The notes: a model not told the origin generated them from the letters alone. DNA of 35,783 nt from Methylocystaceae bacterium (GCA_013373265.1 JABXIC010000167.1:1-35783); one strand, 5' to 3'. Positions 1 through 8,132 are shown, counted from the first letter of the stretch. A program made the numbers and translations.

Positions 1-663
1 CTCGGCCTGACATGGGAAACCCCGGTACGGCTGCAATCTGAGCATTTGCAAGACTATGAAAAAGCCCTTTTAAAACTTGAAGAATGCGGCCTGCTTTATC
101 CCTGTTTTTGCACCCGAAAAGACATTCAGCATGAGATCAGGCAATCCGGTCATGCCCCGCATGGGCCAGATGGCTTTCATTACCCCGGCACCTGCCGCAC
201 TTTAAACAAAACTCAACAAGACGATCTCAAAGCCCAAGGTAAGGCCTTTGCCCTGCGGCTGAATATGCACGAAGCCATAAAACAAGCAGGCCCTTTGACC
301 TGGTTTGATCGTGACAAAGGCCCACAAACCGCCACACCCGAGATTTTTGGTGATATCGTGCTTGCGCGCAAGGACACCCCGACCAGCTATCACCTTGCCG
401 TCACCTTAGATGATCACATTCAAGGCATTACCTTAGTCACCCGGGGCGAGGACCTGTACCACGCCAGCCACATTCACCGATTGCTACAAGCCCTGCTTGA
501 CCTTCATGTGCCAGACTATCACCACCACGCTTTGCTGGTCGGTCAAGATGGCAAACGCTTCGCCAAACGTGATAAATCCTTAACCTTAAGAGAGTTGCGT
601 GAAAAAGGCTGGCGCGTTGATGATGTTTTGAAACAAATCGAAAACCTAACGCCGCAACCCTGA
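1..663 (+). CDS. gluQ: Glutamyl-Q tRNA(Asp) synthetase, 3' part
   Basis: The frame is open from base 1, so the gene starts upstream and only its C-terminal part (about 220 codons) is here. GluQ-RS is a truncated GluRS paralog without an anticodon-binding domain; it places glutamate on queuosine in tRNA(Asp). Visible signs are the zinc-site pattern C-F-C followed by Y-P-G-T-C, as in GluQ-RS rather than GluRS, the REDL-like 'TRGEDL' segment, and a degenerate KMSKS loop (KRFAKRDKS). The protein ends soon after that loop, as expected without an anticodon domain. Its 3' end overlaps the convergent Nudix gene by 18 bp. Host gene; identification is strong. Confidence 0.93.
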   Translation, partial: LGLTWETPVRLQSEHLQDYEKALLKLEECGLLYPCFCTRKDIQHEIRQSGHAPHGPDGFHYPGTCRTLNKTQQDDLKAQGKAFALRLNMHEAIKQAGPLTWFDRDKGPQTATPEIFGDIVLARKDTPTSYHLAVTLDDHIQGITLVTRGEDLYHASHIHRLLQALLDLHVPDYHHHALLVGQDGKRFAKRDKSLTLRELREKGWRVDDVLKQIENLTPQP

Positions 664-1485
664 CACCAACTGTTCATAATCCGGTTCAGTATCCGGATTG
701 ATCACCCCATGACGGATAAGAAAATCGATAATCACCAAGTTGCAGTTGAATTTGAATTCAAAGCTGTTTCTAACAATTTCGGCGACTTCTTCCACATCCA
801 TTAAATGAAAGCCTTCGGCTTCCCCGTCCGTATTGACCGGGGTAAAGTCTGGTGGCACTTCCAGGTCATAGCAAAACATCACATCGGGTTTAAGCCCGCC
901 ATCGGTTTCCATCCTATAACTGACGCTGCCAACAGGTTTTACCTGTTTTGCCAAATCAGCGGAAATGTTGGCTTCTTCGCCACATTCCTTAACAATATTT
1001 TCCATCAAAGACAGACCAGCGGGTTGCCCGCCAGCCACCATGTTATCCAGCATCCCCGGACAGATGGCGCGGTCTTTGGCCCGCCGGGCAATCCACATCT
1101 TTAAACCATCGGTTGTTTGGACAAAGCCATTGATATGCACGCCGAAAGCACGGATGCCAAAAAAGGGCGTGGCCGCACGTTCCATTAAAAAAACGGGTGT
1201 GTCTAAAAAATTTTCAGCAACTTTATAAGGTTCATCACGCCAATGTTCGATCAAACCTCTGGCATGTAAGTCTTGAGTCACAGTCGACATCCCTTGCGTC
1301 AACTCATCCGTTGCCGTCAAAACAACACTGTCTTCTTCGACCTTCAACACATCTTGATACGGGCTCAAGAAACCACGTTTATCTTTCCGGATCCAGCCGA
1401 CCTGTCTGCCATTGGCCAAACAGAAAGGCATAAACTTTGACAAATCGTGATTGTTACATGCGTGAATATGATCTATGAAACCCAT
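646..1485 (-). CDS. DUF4743 / Nudix hydrolase (plant NUDT20/24-like)
   Basis: About 279 aa. The N-terminal half has the DUF4743 pattern (DHIHACNNHDLSKFMPF, then a GWIRKD segment). The C-terminal half holds a Nudix fold with GGQPAG, then MENIVKECGEEANI. The KECGEE part matches the metal-binding REUXEE core, while the upstream Nudix-box Glu is not conserved, as is usual in this subfamily. Homologs hydrolyse damaged thiamine diphosphate or other nucleoside-diphosphate-linked compounds; the substrate here is not known. I chose the ATG at 1485 over the one at 1521 because an AAGGA motif precedes it and family members begin there. Divergent from the EamA gene. Confidence 0.85.
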   Translation of the reverse strand: MGFIDHIHACNNHDLSKFMPFCLANGRQVGWIRKDKRGFLSPYQDVLKVEEDSVVLTATDELTQGMSTVTQDLHARGLIEHWRDEPYKVAENFLDTPVFLMERAATPFFGIRAFGVHINGFVQTTDGLKMWIARRAKDRAICPGMLDNMVAGGQPAGLSLMENIVKECGEEANISADLAKQVKPVGSVSYRMETDGGLKPDVMFCYDLEVPPDFTPVNTDGEAEGFHLMDVEEVAEIVRNSFEFKFNCNLVIIDFLIRHGVINPDTEPDYEQLVSGLRR

Positions 1486-1519
1486 CTCTTGGACATCCTT
1501 TATAAAGCCAGCCCCCACC

Positions 1520-2386
1520 ATGCAACAACGACCCGACCATATTCAAGGCCTTATCTATGCGACACTTGGTGCCTTGGCCCTGACGCCAGACGGTTTGCTT
1601 GTCCGCTTGGCGGGCACCCATGACTGGACGACCGTTTTCTGGCGCGGGCTTTTTATCGCGTGTTGCATTGGGTTTGTACAAATTTATCAAAGCCGGCAGC
1701 GTCTTTTAAAAAGACTGATCCCGCAAAATTTTAAAGAATGGGTCTGTGCAGCACTGTCCTCTGTGGGCACCTTAATGTTTGTGCTTTCCATCAAACATAC
1801 CACCGTTGCCAACACACTGGTGATCTTGTCAACCATGTCACTCTTTGCCGCCTTGTTTAGTATGGTCTTTTTAAAAGAGCGCATCGCTTTTCGCACATGG
1901 GTTGCCATGGCAGCCGCCATTTGTGGCATTATCATTGTCTTTATCGATGACCTTAATGGGGATGGGCTTGATGGTAAGATATATGGCTTGATCTGTGCTT
2001 TTGTCACAGCAGGCAATATGACCCTGATCCGGAGTGAAAGGTCCATCAATGTGCCGACCACCTTTGCCTGGGGCGGCTTCATGATTGCCATATGTGCCAC
2101 CTTCATCGCCCCCACACTGATCATCACAGCACAATCAGGGCTGACTCTCTTTGGCATGGGCGCCATCAATGCGGTTGCTTTTATCCTATTGGGACTGGGG
2201 GCAAAATACATTCCCTCCCCCGAAGTCAGCTTGTTGATGTTATTAGAAACCATCTTAGGCCCGCTCTGGGTCTGGCTTGTCTTAAGTGAAACCCCGTCTT
2301 TGAATGCCTTAATCGGTGGGGCGATCGTCATCACCACTCTTGCCTTGCATTCTCTGGCCAGCCTCAAAGCCAGAAAACAGACATAA
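1520..2386 (+). CDS. EamA/DMT family transporter
   Basis: About 288 aa with roughly ten hydrophobic segments in two EamA repeats of five. The second begins near IYGLICAFVTAGNMT and ends with the typical SLLMLLETILGPLWVWLVLSE motif. The family exports metabolites such as amino acids across the inner membrane; no substrate can be assigned. The ATG at 1520 (MQQRPDHIQGL) is preferred over 1475, since the extra residues would overlap the divergent gene and look non-native. An intrinsic terminator follows the stop. Confidence 0.87.
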   Translation: MQQRPDHIQGLIYATLGALALTPDGLLVRLAGTHDWTTVFWRGLFIACCIGFVQIYQSRQRLLKRLIPQNFKEWVCAALSSVGTLMFVLSIKHTTVANTLVILSTMSLFAALFSMVFLKERIAFRTWVAMAAAICGIIIVFIDDLNGDGLDGKIYGLICAFVTAGNMTLIRSERSINVPTTFAWGGFMIAICATFIAPTLIITAQSGLTLFGMGAINAVAFILLGLGAKYIPSPEVSLLMLLETILGPLWVWLVLSETPSLNALIGGAIVITTLALHSLASLKARKQT

Positions 2387-2388
2387 AA

Positions 2389-2417
2389 AAACGCCCTGCA
2401 CAATGGCAAGGCGTTTT
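2389..2417. terminator. Bidirectional intrinsic terminator between EamA and gcrA
   Basis: GC-rich hairpin with arms AACGCC-C-TGC and GCA-A-GGCGTT around the loop ACAATG. It is flanked by A-tracts on the left and T-tracts on the right, so it can stop both converging transcripts. Confidence 0.8.
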
Positions 2418-2431
2418 GAAACATTCGTTGC

Positions 2432-2824
2432 TTACACTTTAGAAGCTTGGGCCAATTTTCTTTTATCGTCTTTCATATTGCGCACGTAGGCTTGTTCGCA
2501 ATGCATTTCACAATAAGGTTTGCCTTCCGTCGACTTTTCACCACAGAAATGAAAACCTGGCGCACCTGGATCGCCAATCGGCCAAGCACACATGCCCGGT
2601 CGCAATTTGTCCAGTGTCACCACTTCAGGTTCTGGCGCTTTTTTCTTTTTGGCAGGTTTGCGTTGGATGGGTGATTGACGTTTCGGCAGGCCAAGGCGGT
2701 GCACTTTACCGACAACCGCATTTTTGGTCACATCCAGGCGGCGGCCGATTTCACTGGTCGCAATGCCTTCGTTCCAGAGTTGCGTTAACAACTCGATACG
2801 TTCAGGCGTCCAATCTACACTCAT
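2432..2824 (-). CDS. gcrA: GcrA cell cycle regulator
   Basis: 130 aa. The N-terminal DNA-binding domain reads MSVDWTPERIELLTQLWNEG followed by EIGRRL and KNAVVGKVHRLGL, the GcrA hallmark. A basic linker follows (KPAKKKKAP), then the C-terminal sigma70-binding part with C-A-W-P-I-G-D-P and FCG..PYCEMHC. In Caulobacter GcrA binds RNA polymerase-sigma70 and activates promoters carrying CcrM-methylated GANTC sites. This protein is somewhat shorter than the Caulobacter one. Its upstream region (2825-2973) is the last clear host sequence before the prophage-like region. Confidence 0.95.
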   Translation of the reverse strand: MSVDWTPERIELLTQLWNEGIATSEIGRRLDVTKNAVVGKVHRLGLPKRQSPIQRKPAKKKKAPEPEVVTLDKLRPGMCAWPIGDPGAPGFHFCGEKSTEGKPYCEMHCEQAYVRNMKDDKRKLAQASKV

Positions 2825-2973
2825 TTTCGATCCTTAAGGTCCATCAATCTCGCGCATCTTCGCCACGGTTGGCGCTGCTGCAAGAACGATACATGTTTTT
2901 CTCTTTTTCAAAAGTTCGCGCACATTACAAAATCTGCATCGTTCAAGCAACATGGAAAACATAAAAAAAGACC

Positions 2974-3339
2974 TTATGGCGCATTTTCAGTTATTTGTGC
3001 CACCGGACCACATTTTTTATCGGCCAAATCACGCGCAGCCTCAATCATTTTTGCAGAGACTCCGGCTTCAACCAGCTTTTCACGCAAAAACACCATCTCG
3101 TTGGGATGCTTTTTTCGAAAGTGACAGGACACATCGGCCAGCACCCGAATTTTATCCAATCGGGTTTCACTTTCCTTGTAACGCGCAATCGCCTCTTGCA
3201 ACACAAGGGCCGCTTCTCCGGCCTTGGATGCATTGCTGGCAATAAAACCCAACACGGCCCCAGCCGTTACCCCTTCCAAAAGACACGCACTGACGCCTAC
3301 GCCCACAATCAATAAGGCGGCAATCACTTTCAATTTCAT
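2974..3339 (-). CDS. Small lipoprotein
   Basis: 121 aa. It starts with a lipoprotein signal (MKLKVIAALLIVGVGVSAC), with the lipobox VSAC placing the lipidated Cys at residue 19. A short hydrophobic Ala/Gly stretch and a charged helical region with two further Cys follow. RBS AGGAG precedes the ATG. No family recognised. Its leader, RBS and upstream terminator are repeated at 4776-4922 in front of a different coding body. It may be the last gene of the phage lysis/moron region or a resident host gene. Confidence 0.6.
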   Translation of the reverse strand: MKLKVIAALLIVGVGVSACLLEGVTAGAVLGFIASNASKAGEAALVLQEAIARYKESETRLDKIRVLADVSCHFRKKHPNEMVFLREKLVEAGVSAKMIEAARDLADKKCGPVAQITENAP

Positions 3340-3415
3340 CTATTTACTCCTGACATAAAAAAACACCTCTGCACACATGCGAGGTGTTGGTTGAAAAAAG
3401 AGGATTAAAAACCAA
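3271..3415 (-). repeat. Direct repeat, copy 1 (lipoprotein leader module)
   Basis: About 145 bp closely matching 4776-4922 in the same orientation, with scattered substitutions. On the minus strand it contains, in order, a short A-rich segment, an intrinsic terminator hairpin, a ribosome-binding site and the first ~23 codons of a lipoprotein up to the lipobox and CLLEG. The coding sequences beyond the repeat are unrelated. Confidence 0.85.
3357..3388 (-). terminator. Intrinsic terminator in repeat copy 1
   Basis: Perfect 8-bp stem AACACCTC/GAGGTGTT, followed on the minus strand by seven T. It lies upstream of the lipoprotein gene and has no minus-strand gene immediately before it, so it probably came along with the duplicated module. 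Confidence 0.7.
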
Positions 3416-3454
3416 AACGGCAGTTCCCCCTGTTTAATCAGGAAACCGCCGTTT
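3415..3454. other. Long stem-loop in the 3340-3571 intergenic region
   Basis: Imperfect inverted repeat with outer arms AAACGGC-GTT and AAC-GCCGTTT and inner arms CCTG/CAGG. On the minus strand it is followed by a T-rich stretch, so it may act as a second terminator. The rest of 3455-3571 is AT-rich with no gene and presumably holds the promoter of the following Sel1 gene. Confidence 0.45.
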
Positions 3455-3571
3455 ACATTCTAAAATTTATTTAACTTTATATTTCATTCCAAACACAATT
3501 AATAATGGAATACCCTCTCTAACCTCTTCATAAGAGAGGATGAGTTAAATAATCATGGCAGGTGAAATGCA

Positions 3572-4606
3572 ATGTTCCGATTTATAAAAAATATTGGCCC
3601 TTTTTCTATATTACTAACAACTTTTTTTGCATTTATGTCTGTGGGGAATGCTATTGACATAACAGGACCTTTGCCAAAACTAACTGCGGAAAAAACGCTT
3701 CTTAAAGGCCCCAGTAGTGCATTCTTTGAAGAATATGATGAAGGTGTGAAAGGCAAATGCGACTTACTTTTAAAGCACCTTTCCAAATCACTTCAAAGTT
3801 CCAATAGTGATGTTAAATATTCCGCTCAATTGATCTATGCGGAAATGTATGACCGCGCCGTTTGTGTCGAATACTCTGCCTCAAAATCATTTGAGTATTT
3901 TAAACAGGCCGCAGATGGTGGAGGCCCCGCCATTTATGCCTTTGTAGGATGGAAATATTTTTTTGGTCATGGCGTGAAACAATCGAATGCCAAAGCAAAT
4001 GAAGCTTTCAAATTGTTACTTACACGCAATACCGTTTTTGGGAACTCTCTTACTTATGATCACTACGAAAACCTATTACGCGACCGCAAAATCCCCATTT
4101 TACTCAAAAAAGGAGTTGATTGGCTCATTCAAAAAACATCATCCGACGAAAAACTTATTCATTTTGCCCAAGAGCTCTTAGACGGAACAGCCATTTATTT
4201 TGATGGCAGTCCCTTCAAAAAAGATCAAAAAGCCGCATATAATATTTTGTTTCGACTATCAGCAAAAAACTCAACAGCATCGCTTGTTCTTGCAAATGCT
4301 ATTTTACAAGGGAAAATCCCTTCATCACCTATGAGTGAAGCACATTTCTTTCTAGAAATGTCAGCGAATTGTGGCAATACGGACGCTATGTTAGAAATGG
4401 CTCAGTATCATCAGACAGGGCAATATAATTTTTTAAAAATAAATTCAATCGCTTATTCGTGGTTATACACAGCAAAATTTTTAGGATTGGATGTCGAAAA
4501 CCAAATGAAAACACTTAAGGAAAAAATTGAAAATCAGGGAAATGACAGTGCCCGACAAGAATTCCCCCGTAATTATCGCCCCCAATCTTGTCGAGCAGTT
4601 AAATAA
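3572..4606 (+). CDS. Secreted Sel1-repeat protein (Sel1 gene 1)
   Basis: 344 aa. The N-terminal signal peptide (about residues 1-27, cut near NAIDI) predicts export to the periplasm or beyond. Sel1-like TPR helices follow, for example SFEYFKQAADGGGPAIYAFV with YFFGHGVKQSNAKA, and a later set around EAHFFLEMSANCGNTDAMLE. Sel1 repeats are alpha/alpha protein-interaction scaffolds. It is transcribed against the phage structural genes and is more AT-rich than host genes, so it looks like a moron. It is related in architecture to the genes at 20520 and 21373, although less regular in its repeats. Confidence 0.75.
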   Translation: MFRFIKNIGPFSILLTTFFAFMSVGNAIDITGPLPKLTAEKTLLKGPSSAFFEEYDEGVKGKCDLLLKHLSKSLQSSNSDVKYSAQLIYAEMYDRAVCVEYSASKSFEYFKQAADGGGPAIYAFVGWKYFFGHGVKQSNAKANEAFKLLLTRNTVFGNSLTYDHYENLLRDRKIPILLKKGVDWLIQKTSSDEKLIHFAQELLDGTAIYFDGSPFKKDQKAAYNILFRLSAKNSTASLVLANAILQGKIPSSPMSEAHFFLEMSANCGNTDAMLEMAQYHQTGQYNFLKINSIAYSWLYTAKFLGLDVENQMKTLKEKIENQGNDSARQEFPRNYRPQSCRAVK

Positions 4607-4844
4607 TCACCAACCGTAATGTTCACAATTTGAAGCTTTAACTTTGTCCTCCAATCGTGAATATTCCTGATAAGCCTCCTTCTCCTTGGCAAGCAATGGA
4701 TCAATTTTCGGACGAATTTCATTCAATCGTTCATCCAAACACTTTTTCTGCAATATCACGCCCCCCTTTTTTCCTCCCTTCCAAAAGACACGCACTGACG
4801 CCCACATCTACAACCAATAAGGTGGCAATCACTTCCAATTTCAT
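4607..4844 (-). pseudogene. Frameshifted small lipoprotein
   Basis: An ATG at 4844 opens a lipoprotein signal nearly identical to that of the 2974-3339 gene (MKLEVIATLL, lipobox VSAC). The frame closes after 37 codons, but a +1 shift near a C6/T6 homopolymer (4761-4772) joins it to an open frame of helical, charged residues ending in NCEHYGW. The intact product would be about 78 aa. It is either a frameshift pseudogene, a phase-variable homopolymer gene or a sequencing error. The body is unrelated to the copy-1 lipoprotein. Confidence 0.55.
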
Positions 4845-4922
4845 CTGTTTACTCCTGACATAAAAAAACACCTCTGCACAAATGCGAGGTGTTGATTGAA
4901 AAAAAAAGAATTGAAAACCAAC
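4776..4922 (-). repeat. Direct repeat, copy 2 (lipoprotein leader module)
   Basis: Second copy of the ~145-bp module at 3271-3415, offset about 1.5 kb. It carries the same terminator, RBS and lipoprotein leader. Here the terminator has a logical job, because it follows the minus-strand gene at 4943-5311; this arrangement is more likely ancestral. Confidence 0.85.
4862..4893 (-). terminator. Intrinsic terminator in repeat copy 2
   Basis: Same AACACCTC/GAGGTGTT stem as copy 1 with seven T on the minus strand. It would end the transcript of the transglycosylase and membrane-protein genes upstream. Confidence 0.75.
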
Positions 4923-4942
4923 AAGCAAGGCAAAGTCAGGGA

Positions 4943-5311
4943 TTAAAAGCAGCTTGCAAAATATTCAGCCCTAAGCGGTAACAAACTCTGTTTCCCGCAC
5001 AAATTCACACCATACTCCGAAATGTAATAAACCCGCAGAATGAAGACATGAATAAACGGAACACAGGCAATAATCATACTGATTACTTTATATTTTCCAC
5101 GATAGACGAAATATGAAAACACAAGCATAAAAATGGTACTAGGGAGTAACAAGAAAAACAGTTGAAACCAAAACCCGTCTTCAGATTTAACTAAAGATTC
5201 AGGCTTCATCACACCAAATTCAACAAACCCATATGCAAAGACCCACCACCAAACATGCCAGCCCCAACAAAAAATATACCAAAACCATTTATGCCATTTG
5301 GTCATATTCAT
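4943..5311 (-). CDS. Small membrane protein of unknown function
   Basis: 122 aa with a Trp-rich first membrane segment (WHKWFWYIFCWGWHVWWW) and two or three further hydrophobic helices (FFLLLPSTIFMLVFSYFV, VISMIIACVPFIHVFIL). No family recognised. It begins 8 bp after the stop of the transglycosylase-like gene, so the two are probably cotranscribed. It could be a lysis accessory or an immunity-type inner-membrane protein for that enzyme. No motif distinguishes these options. Confidence 0.55.
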   Translation of the reverse strand: MNMTKWHKWFWYIFCWGWHVWWWVFAYGFVEFGVMKPESLVKSEDGFWFQLFFLLLPSTIFMLVFSYFVYRGKYKVISMIIACVPFIHVFILRVYYISEYGVNLCGKQSLLPLRAEYFASCF

Positions 5312-5318
5312 TTTTTCC

Positions 5319-6896
5319 TTATTCTATCAAAGCCCGCATTCGCTCAATTTTTCTCATTAAATCTAACCCATGATTTGAAATGGTACTTTGATCCGCCTCA
5401 GACAAATCCTTTCCAGGTTTCAACATTGGATGATCTTTCCCCATATTGTACATATACCCCAGACGTTTGATCTGGTCCTTATTTAGCACCTTCCCGTTTA
5501 GATTAGGAAAGATAGTATCTCTCATATCCGCAATGTGTCGAGCAACAACTTCCAAATTGTAGTCTTCATTCTGCAATCGTCTAATTAACTGTTGTTCCTG
5601 TTGAAATGTTAGTTTTTCAGGGTCAAGCCCTTCCATTTTTGCAACATGCCGAAGTTGAATAGAAACATCTCCAGCAGAAACTTGGTTACTAGGTTTATAT
5701 GGGATAACCTGAAGACCTAAATTCCATATTTTATCTAACGAATCAGGTTCACCACCAAGTTCTGACCAAGCAAGCCCTGCTAACATTTCAGGCGGGAGAT
5801 TATATTTTCCTGCCATTTTTTTGATTGTGTCTTTTTTATCTTTCACCCATCCATCTTTATATTGTCTAAGATGTGTTTGTGTCGGGTCAACACCCATAAC
5901 ATTATCCTTTAGCATCTTTATGGAATCGCCTGCCTCCCATTCATGGTCATCACCTTCAGCACGTAATTTCTCGCGACGTTCATTACGCCCCTTTGCTCCT
6001 GTGCTTTTTGCCTTATATGAAGAGACCTGAGATGTTTTTTTTCCATCATCAGAAACCGTATAAGTAAAAGCTTCATCCGATGCGGTACCCGCTTTCGGCT
6101 GAAAATTCATTGCTTGTAGTTCGCTGCCGGAATCATATGCGCGTATACCATCAGCCATAATCGCTGCTATTGGTTGAACCATCTTACCTGTCTCGTCATA
6201 TTCCACGGTGCCGGGAAAAGCGCGTTTAAATTCCCCTTGAATATGCTTCACAACAGCAGGATCTTTCTTTTTGGCATAATCCGGGTGCATCATCATTGAA
6301 AGGAGGCGCTGTTCCACGCTATCACCTTTTGGGACAATGACTGTTCTCGCTTCTTGTGGCTGCAGTTTGGCAACCTCGTCCCATTGCTGTTGCGTAGGCA
6401 TCTTACCTTTTGGGGCAAAGGCCAACGGATCAACCAAGCCCGTTGTTGGATCAATCTTTTGCCGGGGCTTCTTTTGGGATTGAGAATTCCTTCCAAAAGC
6501 TGCCTGAGCAGACCAGGACGTTTTAGCTGGTGTTGACGACGGGTTCGCCTCATCTAGATGGATCGACGAAGTTTTTGCCTTTTCCAACAAGTCTGTTGCT
6601 GAAACCCCTTGATTTGCTAAGGTCTGTGCCAAGGCATTTTCAGTTGGCCCCTTTGGTTTCATCACTCCGTCGACTTTCAAACCGTTGCTGGCTTGAAAGT
6701 TTTTCAATCCCTCAATCATAGGAGTATCGGGGATTTCAGTGATACCAAAATCAGGGGCTTTATAATAGCCCACAGCATTTAACGCAGATTTGGTTTTGAG
6801 GACATCATCCGCTTTCATGTTATTGGATGCACCGATGGTAGAGCCGACATTGAATAAATCACCCAACCCATCGGCGATATTTGAAAACCAGTTCAT
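5319..6896 (-). CDS. Peptidoglycan-binding / lytic transglycosylase-like phage protein
   Basis: 525 aa. Residues ~33-95 form a peptidoglycan-binding-like domain (ALNAVGYYKAPDFGI, then GLKVDGVMKP and GPTE). Residues 201-229 match the C-terminus of the phage scaffold protein, directly followed by YDETGKMVQP (233-242), which recurs in the 18926-20440 protein. Residues ~356-490 resemble a transglycosylase-like lysozyme fold: YNLPPEMLAGLAWSELGGEP with likely catalytic Glu379, GDVSIQLR, and YMYNMG near the end. There is no signal peptide. It lies next to endolysin and holin-like genes. Likely role: wall-degrading virion or lysis protein, possibly a substitute for T7 gp16-type activity (inference). 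Confidence 0.65.
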   Translation of the reverse strand: MNWFSNIADGLGDLFNVGSTIGASNNMKADDVLKTKSALNAVGYYKAPDFGITEIPDTPMIEGLKNFQASNGLKVDGVMKPKGPTENALAQTLANQGVSATDLLEKAKTSSIHLDEANPSSTPAKTSWSAQAAFGRNSQSQKKPRQKIDPTTGLVDPLAFAPKGKMPTQQQWDEVAKLQPQEARTVIVPKGDSVEQRLLSMMMHPDYAKKKDPAVVKHIQGEFKRAFPGTVEYDETGKMVQPIAAIMADGIRAYDSGSELQAMNFQPKAGTASDEAFTYTVSDDGKKTSQVSSYKAKSTGAKGRNERREKLRAEGDDHEWEAGDSIKMLKDNVMGVDPTQTHLRQYKDGWVKDKKDTIKKMAGKYNLPPEMLAGLAWSELGGEPDSLDKIWNLGLQVIPYKPSNQVSAGDVSIQLRHVAKMEGLDPEKLTFQQEQQLIRRLQNEDYNLEVVARHIADMRDTIFPNLNGKVLNKDQIKRLGYMYNMGKDHPMLKPGKDLSEADQSTISNHGLDLMRKIERMRALIE

Positions 6897-6914
6897 TTTT
6901 CATTTCCTTCTGAT

Positions 6915-7355
6915 TTAAGGGATATCTTTATAAAACACGTGGTGGCCGATCTCGGCACAGGGGATGTGTTGACGTGCCCAAGCCGGGAGCAGTCCTGTGC
7001 GGTGATAGTGGGTGGCCCCACAAGTCGCATCCTTCAATGTGCCAAAGACAGCACGACGGGCCACGCGCAGGCAGGTGGCAAAGATTTTGTTACTATTATC
7101 AATAAGCAGAATTTTGTCGCGGTTGGGATCGTTGGCATTCCAGCATGAAAATTGCCATGGGCGCAGACAAACCGTTTCCACATCATTGCCCCACCAATAG
7201 CCGCCGCGTTTCAAGGCTTTTTCCACACGGTTGATGATCACACTGGCAACCGCTTCAATGCCGCGTACTTTTTCGCCGCGTGCTTCGCCATAGAGGGTCC
7301 GCGCCAACGTATCGATGGCATCTTCAGGGGTCTTGCTGTAACGAGAGGGATTCAT
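6915..7355 (-). CDS. Cell wall hydrolase, SleB family (probable endolysin)
   Basis: 146 aa. The start of the domain, ARTLYGEARGEKVRGIEAVA followed by SVIINRV, is the hallmark of Hydrolase_2/SleB enzymes, with the Glu of LYGEARGE as the likely catalytic acid. Conserved FSCWN and ATHYHRTGLLPAWA segments follow. These enzymes cleave peptidoglycan glycan strands, and in prophages they usually serve as endolysins. No signal peptide, so export would depend on a holin; the membrane-anchored gene immediately upstream ends 1 bp before this start, implying coupling. Confidence 0.85.
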   Translation of the reverse strand: MNPSRYSKTPEDAIDTLARTLYGEARGEKVRGIEAVASVIINRVEKALKRGGYWWGNDVETVCLRPWQFSCWNANDPNRDKILLIDNSNKIFATCLRVARRAVFGTLKDATCGATHYHRTGLLPAWARQHIPCAEIGHHVFYKDIP

Positions 7356-7356
7356 G

Positions 7357-7662
7357 TTAATTTACTCCACGTTGAGGATGTTGATCGAGCTTGTTTTCAA
7401 TGCGCACCAGATGGCCGGTCAAACGACGTTCCACGTCTTTCATGTAAGCGATTGAGGCGTAGTTTTTGGCGACTTCCAGCTTATAAGCCGACAGGTTTTC
7501 CCGGGCATTACCAAAGGCGACATCACAATGTTCACGCAGGTCGGACAGACCGTGATTAAAATCCTGACGGTTACGCCAGATCATCCAGAACAGGCTGGCC
7601 AAGGTGGGCAACTCAAAAGCGGTGATCCACCACATCAGGTCGATGGTCCAACTTCCTTTCAT
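7357..7662 (-). CDS. Membrane-anchored coiled-coil protein (holin/spanin candidate)
   Basis: About 101 aa from the ATG at 7662, chosen because GGAGAA lies just upstream (the in-frame ATG at 7704 lies in a terminator). One N-terminal membrane segment (DLMWWITAFELPTLASLFWM) precedes a charged helical tail ending in ERRLTGHLVRIENKLDQ. The topology and position immediately before the endolysin fit a phage holin or i-spanin-like lysis protein. I do not recognise a specific family. Confidence 0.6.
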   Translation of the reverse strand: MKGSWTIDLMWWITAFELPTLASLFWMIWRNRQDFNHGLSDLREHCDVAFGNARENLSAYKLEVAKNYASIAYMKDVERRLTGHLVRIENKLDQHPQRGVN

Positions 7663-7683
7663 GTATTTTTCTCCTTTAAAAAC

Positions 7684-7716
7684 AAAAAAACGCCCTGCAT
7701 CCAAATGCAGAGCGTT
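7684..7716 (-). terminator. Intrinsic terminator upstream of the lysis genes
   Basis: Stem AACGC-CTGCAT/ATGCAG-GCGTT with seven T following on the minus strand. It ends the large terminase/7748 transcript before the lysis block, so the lysis genes need either a separate promoter or readthrough. Confidence 0.75.
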
Positions 7717-7747
7717 TGCGTTCTTTATAAATTTATGAGTTTAGAGT

Positions 7748-8050
7748 CTAAACACCTTGGTCCTGTTCACCGGGGCCTTTCAAACTTTCCCAGGCTTCCC
7801 CGGCAGAGATCACACAGGCAACACCTGTTGGCCGGGTCACCAAAATCGTCCAGCTGCCCCGTGAGGATGCAAAGATTTCAACGACCCCACCGGTCCCTGC
7901 CAATCCCATCGAAATGGGCACTTCATGATAGCGTTCTTTCAAGGTATCTATAATGTCCACGCGTTCACCACACAGGCCTTGTGCAAAAGCCGGAACGGCA
8001 AAGGACATCAAGGATGCTGCACTTAACAGCAAGATTGCTATGCGCTTCAT
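7748..8050 (-). CDS. Small periplasmic protein of unknown function
   Basis: 100 aa. A clear Sec signal peptide (MKRIAILLLSAASLMSFAVPAFA, cleaved after AFA) leads to a short mature domain with two Cys (GLCGERV and GVACVIS), suggesting a possible disulfide. The RBS GGAGG lies upstream. It sits between large terminase and the lysis genes, so it is probably phage cargo or a lysis accessory. No function assigned. Confidence 0.65.
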   Translation of the reverse strand: MKRIAILLLSAASLMSFAVPAFAQGLCGERVDIIDTLKERYHEVPISMGLAGTGGVVEIFASSRGSWTILVTRPTGVACVISAGEAWESLKGPGEQDQGV

Positions 8051-8132
8051 GACATCCTCCGTTTGTTACAGTCACTGAGTGTTATATGGAAATTCAGGCT
8101 ACGCTTTACAAGATACAAAAAGCAGGTGAACA

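Noticed and set aside
1687-2424. Long minus-strand ORF (245 codons) opposite the EamA gene
   Set aside because: Shadow of the transporter gene: no RBS, no family resemblance, and it runs through the terminator.
4755-4775. Programmed -1 frameshift (A-AAA-AAG) in the second lipoprotein gene
   Set aside because: The heptamer is in the slippery register only in the downstream frame, whereas translation would enter in the signal-peptide frame and needs a +1 shift. A mutation or homopolymer error is more likely.
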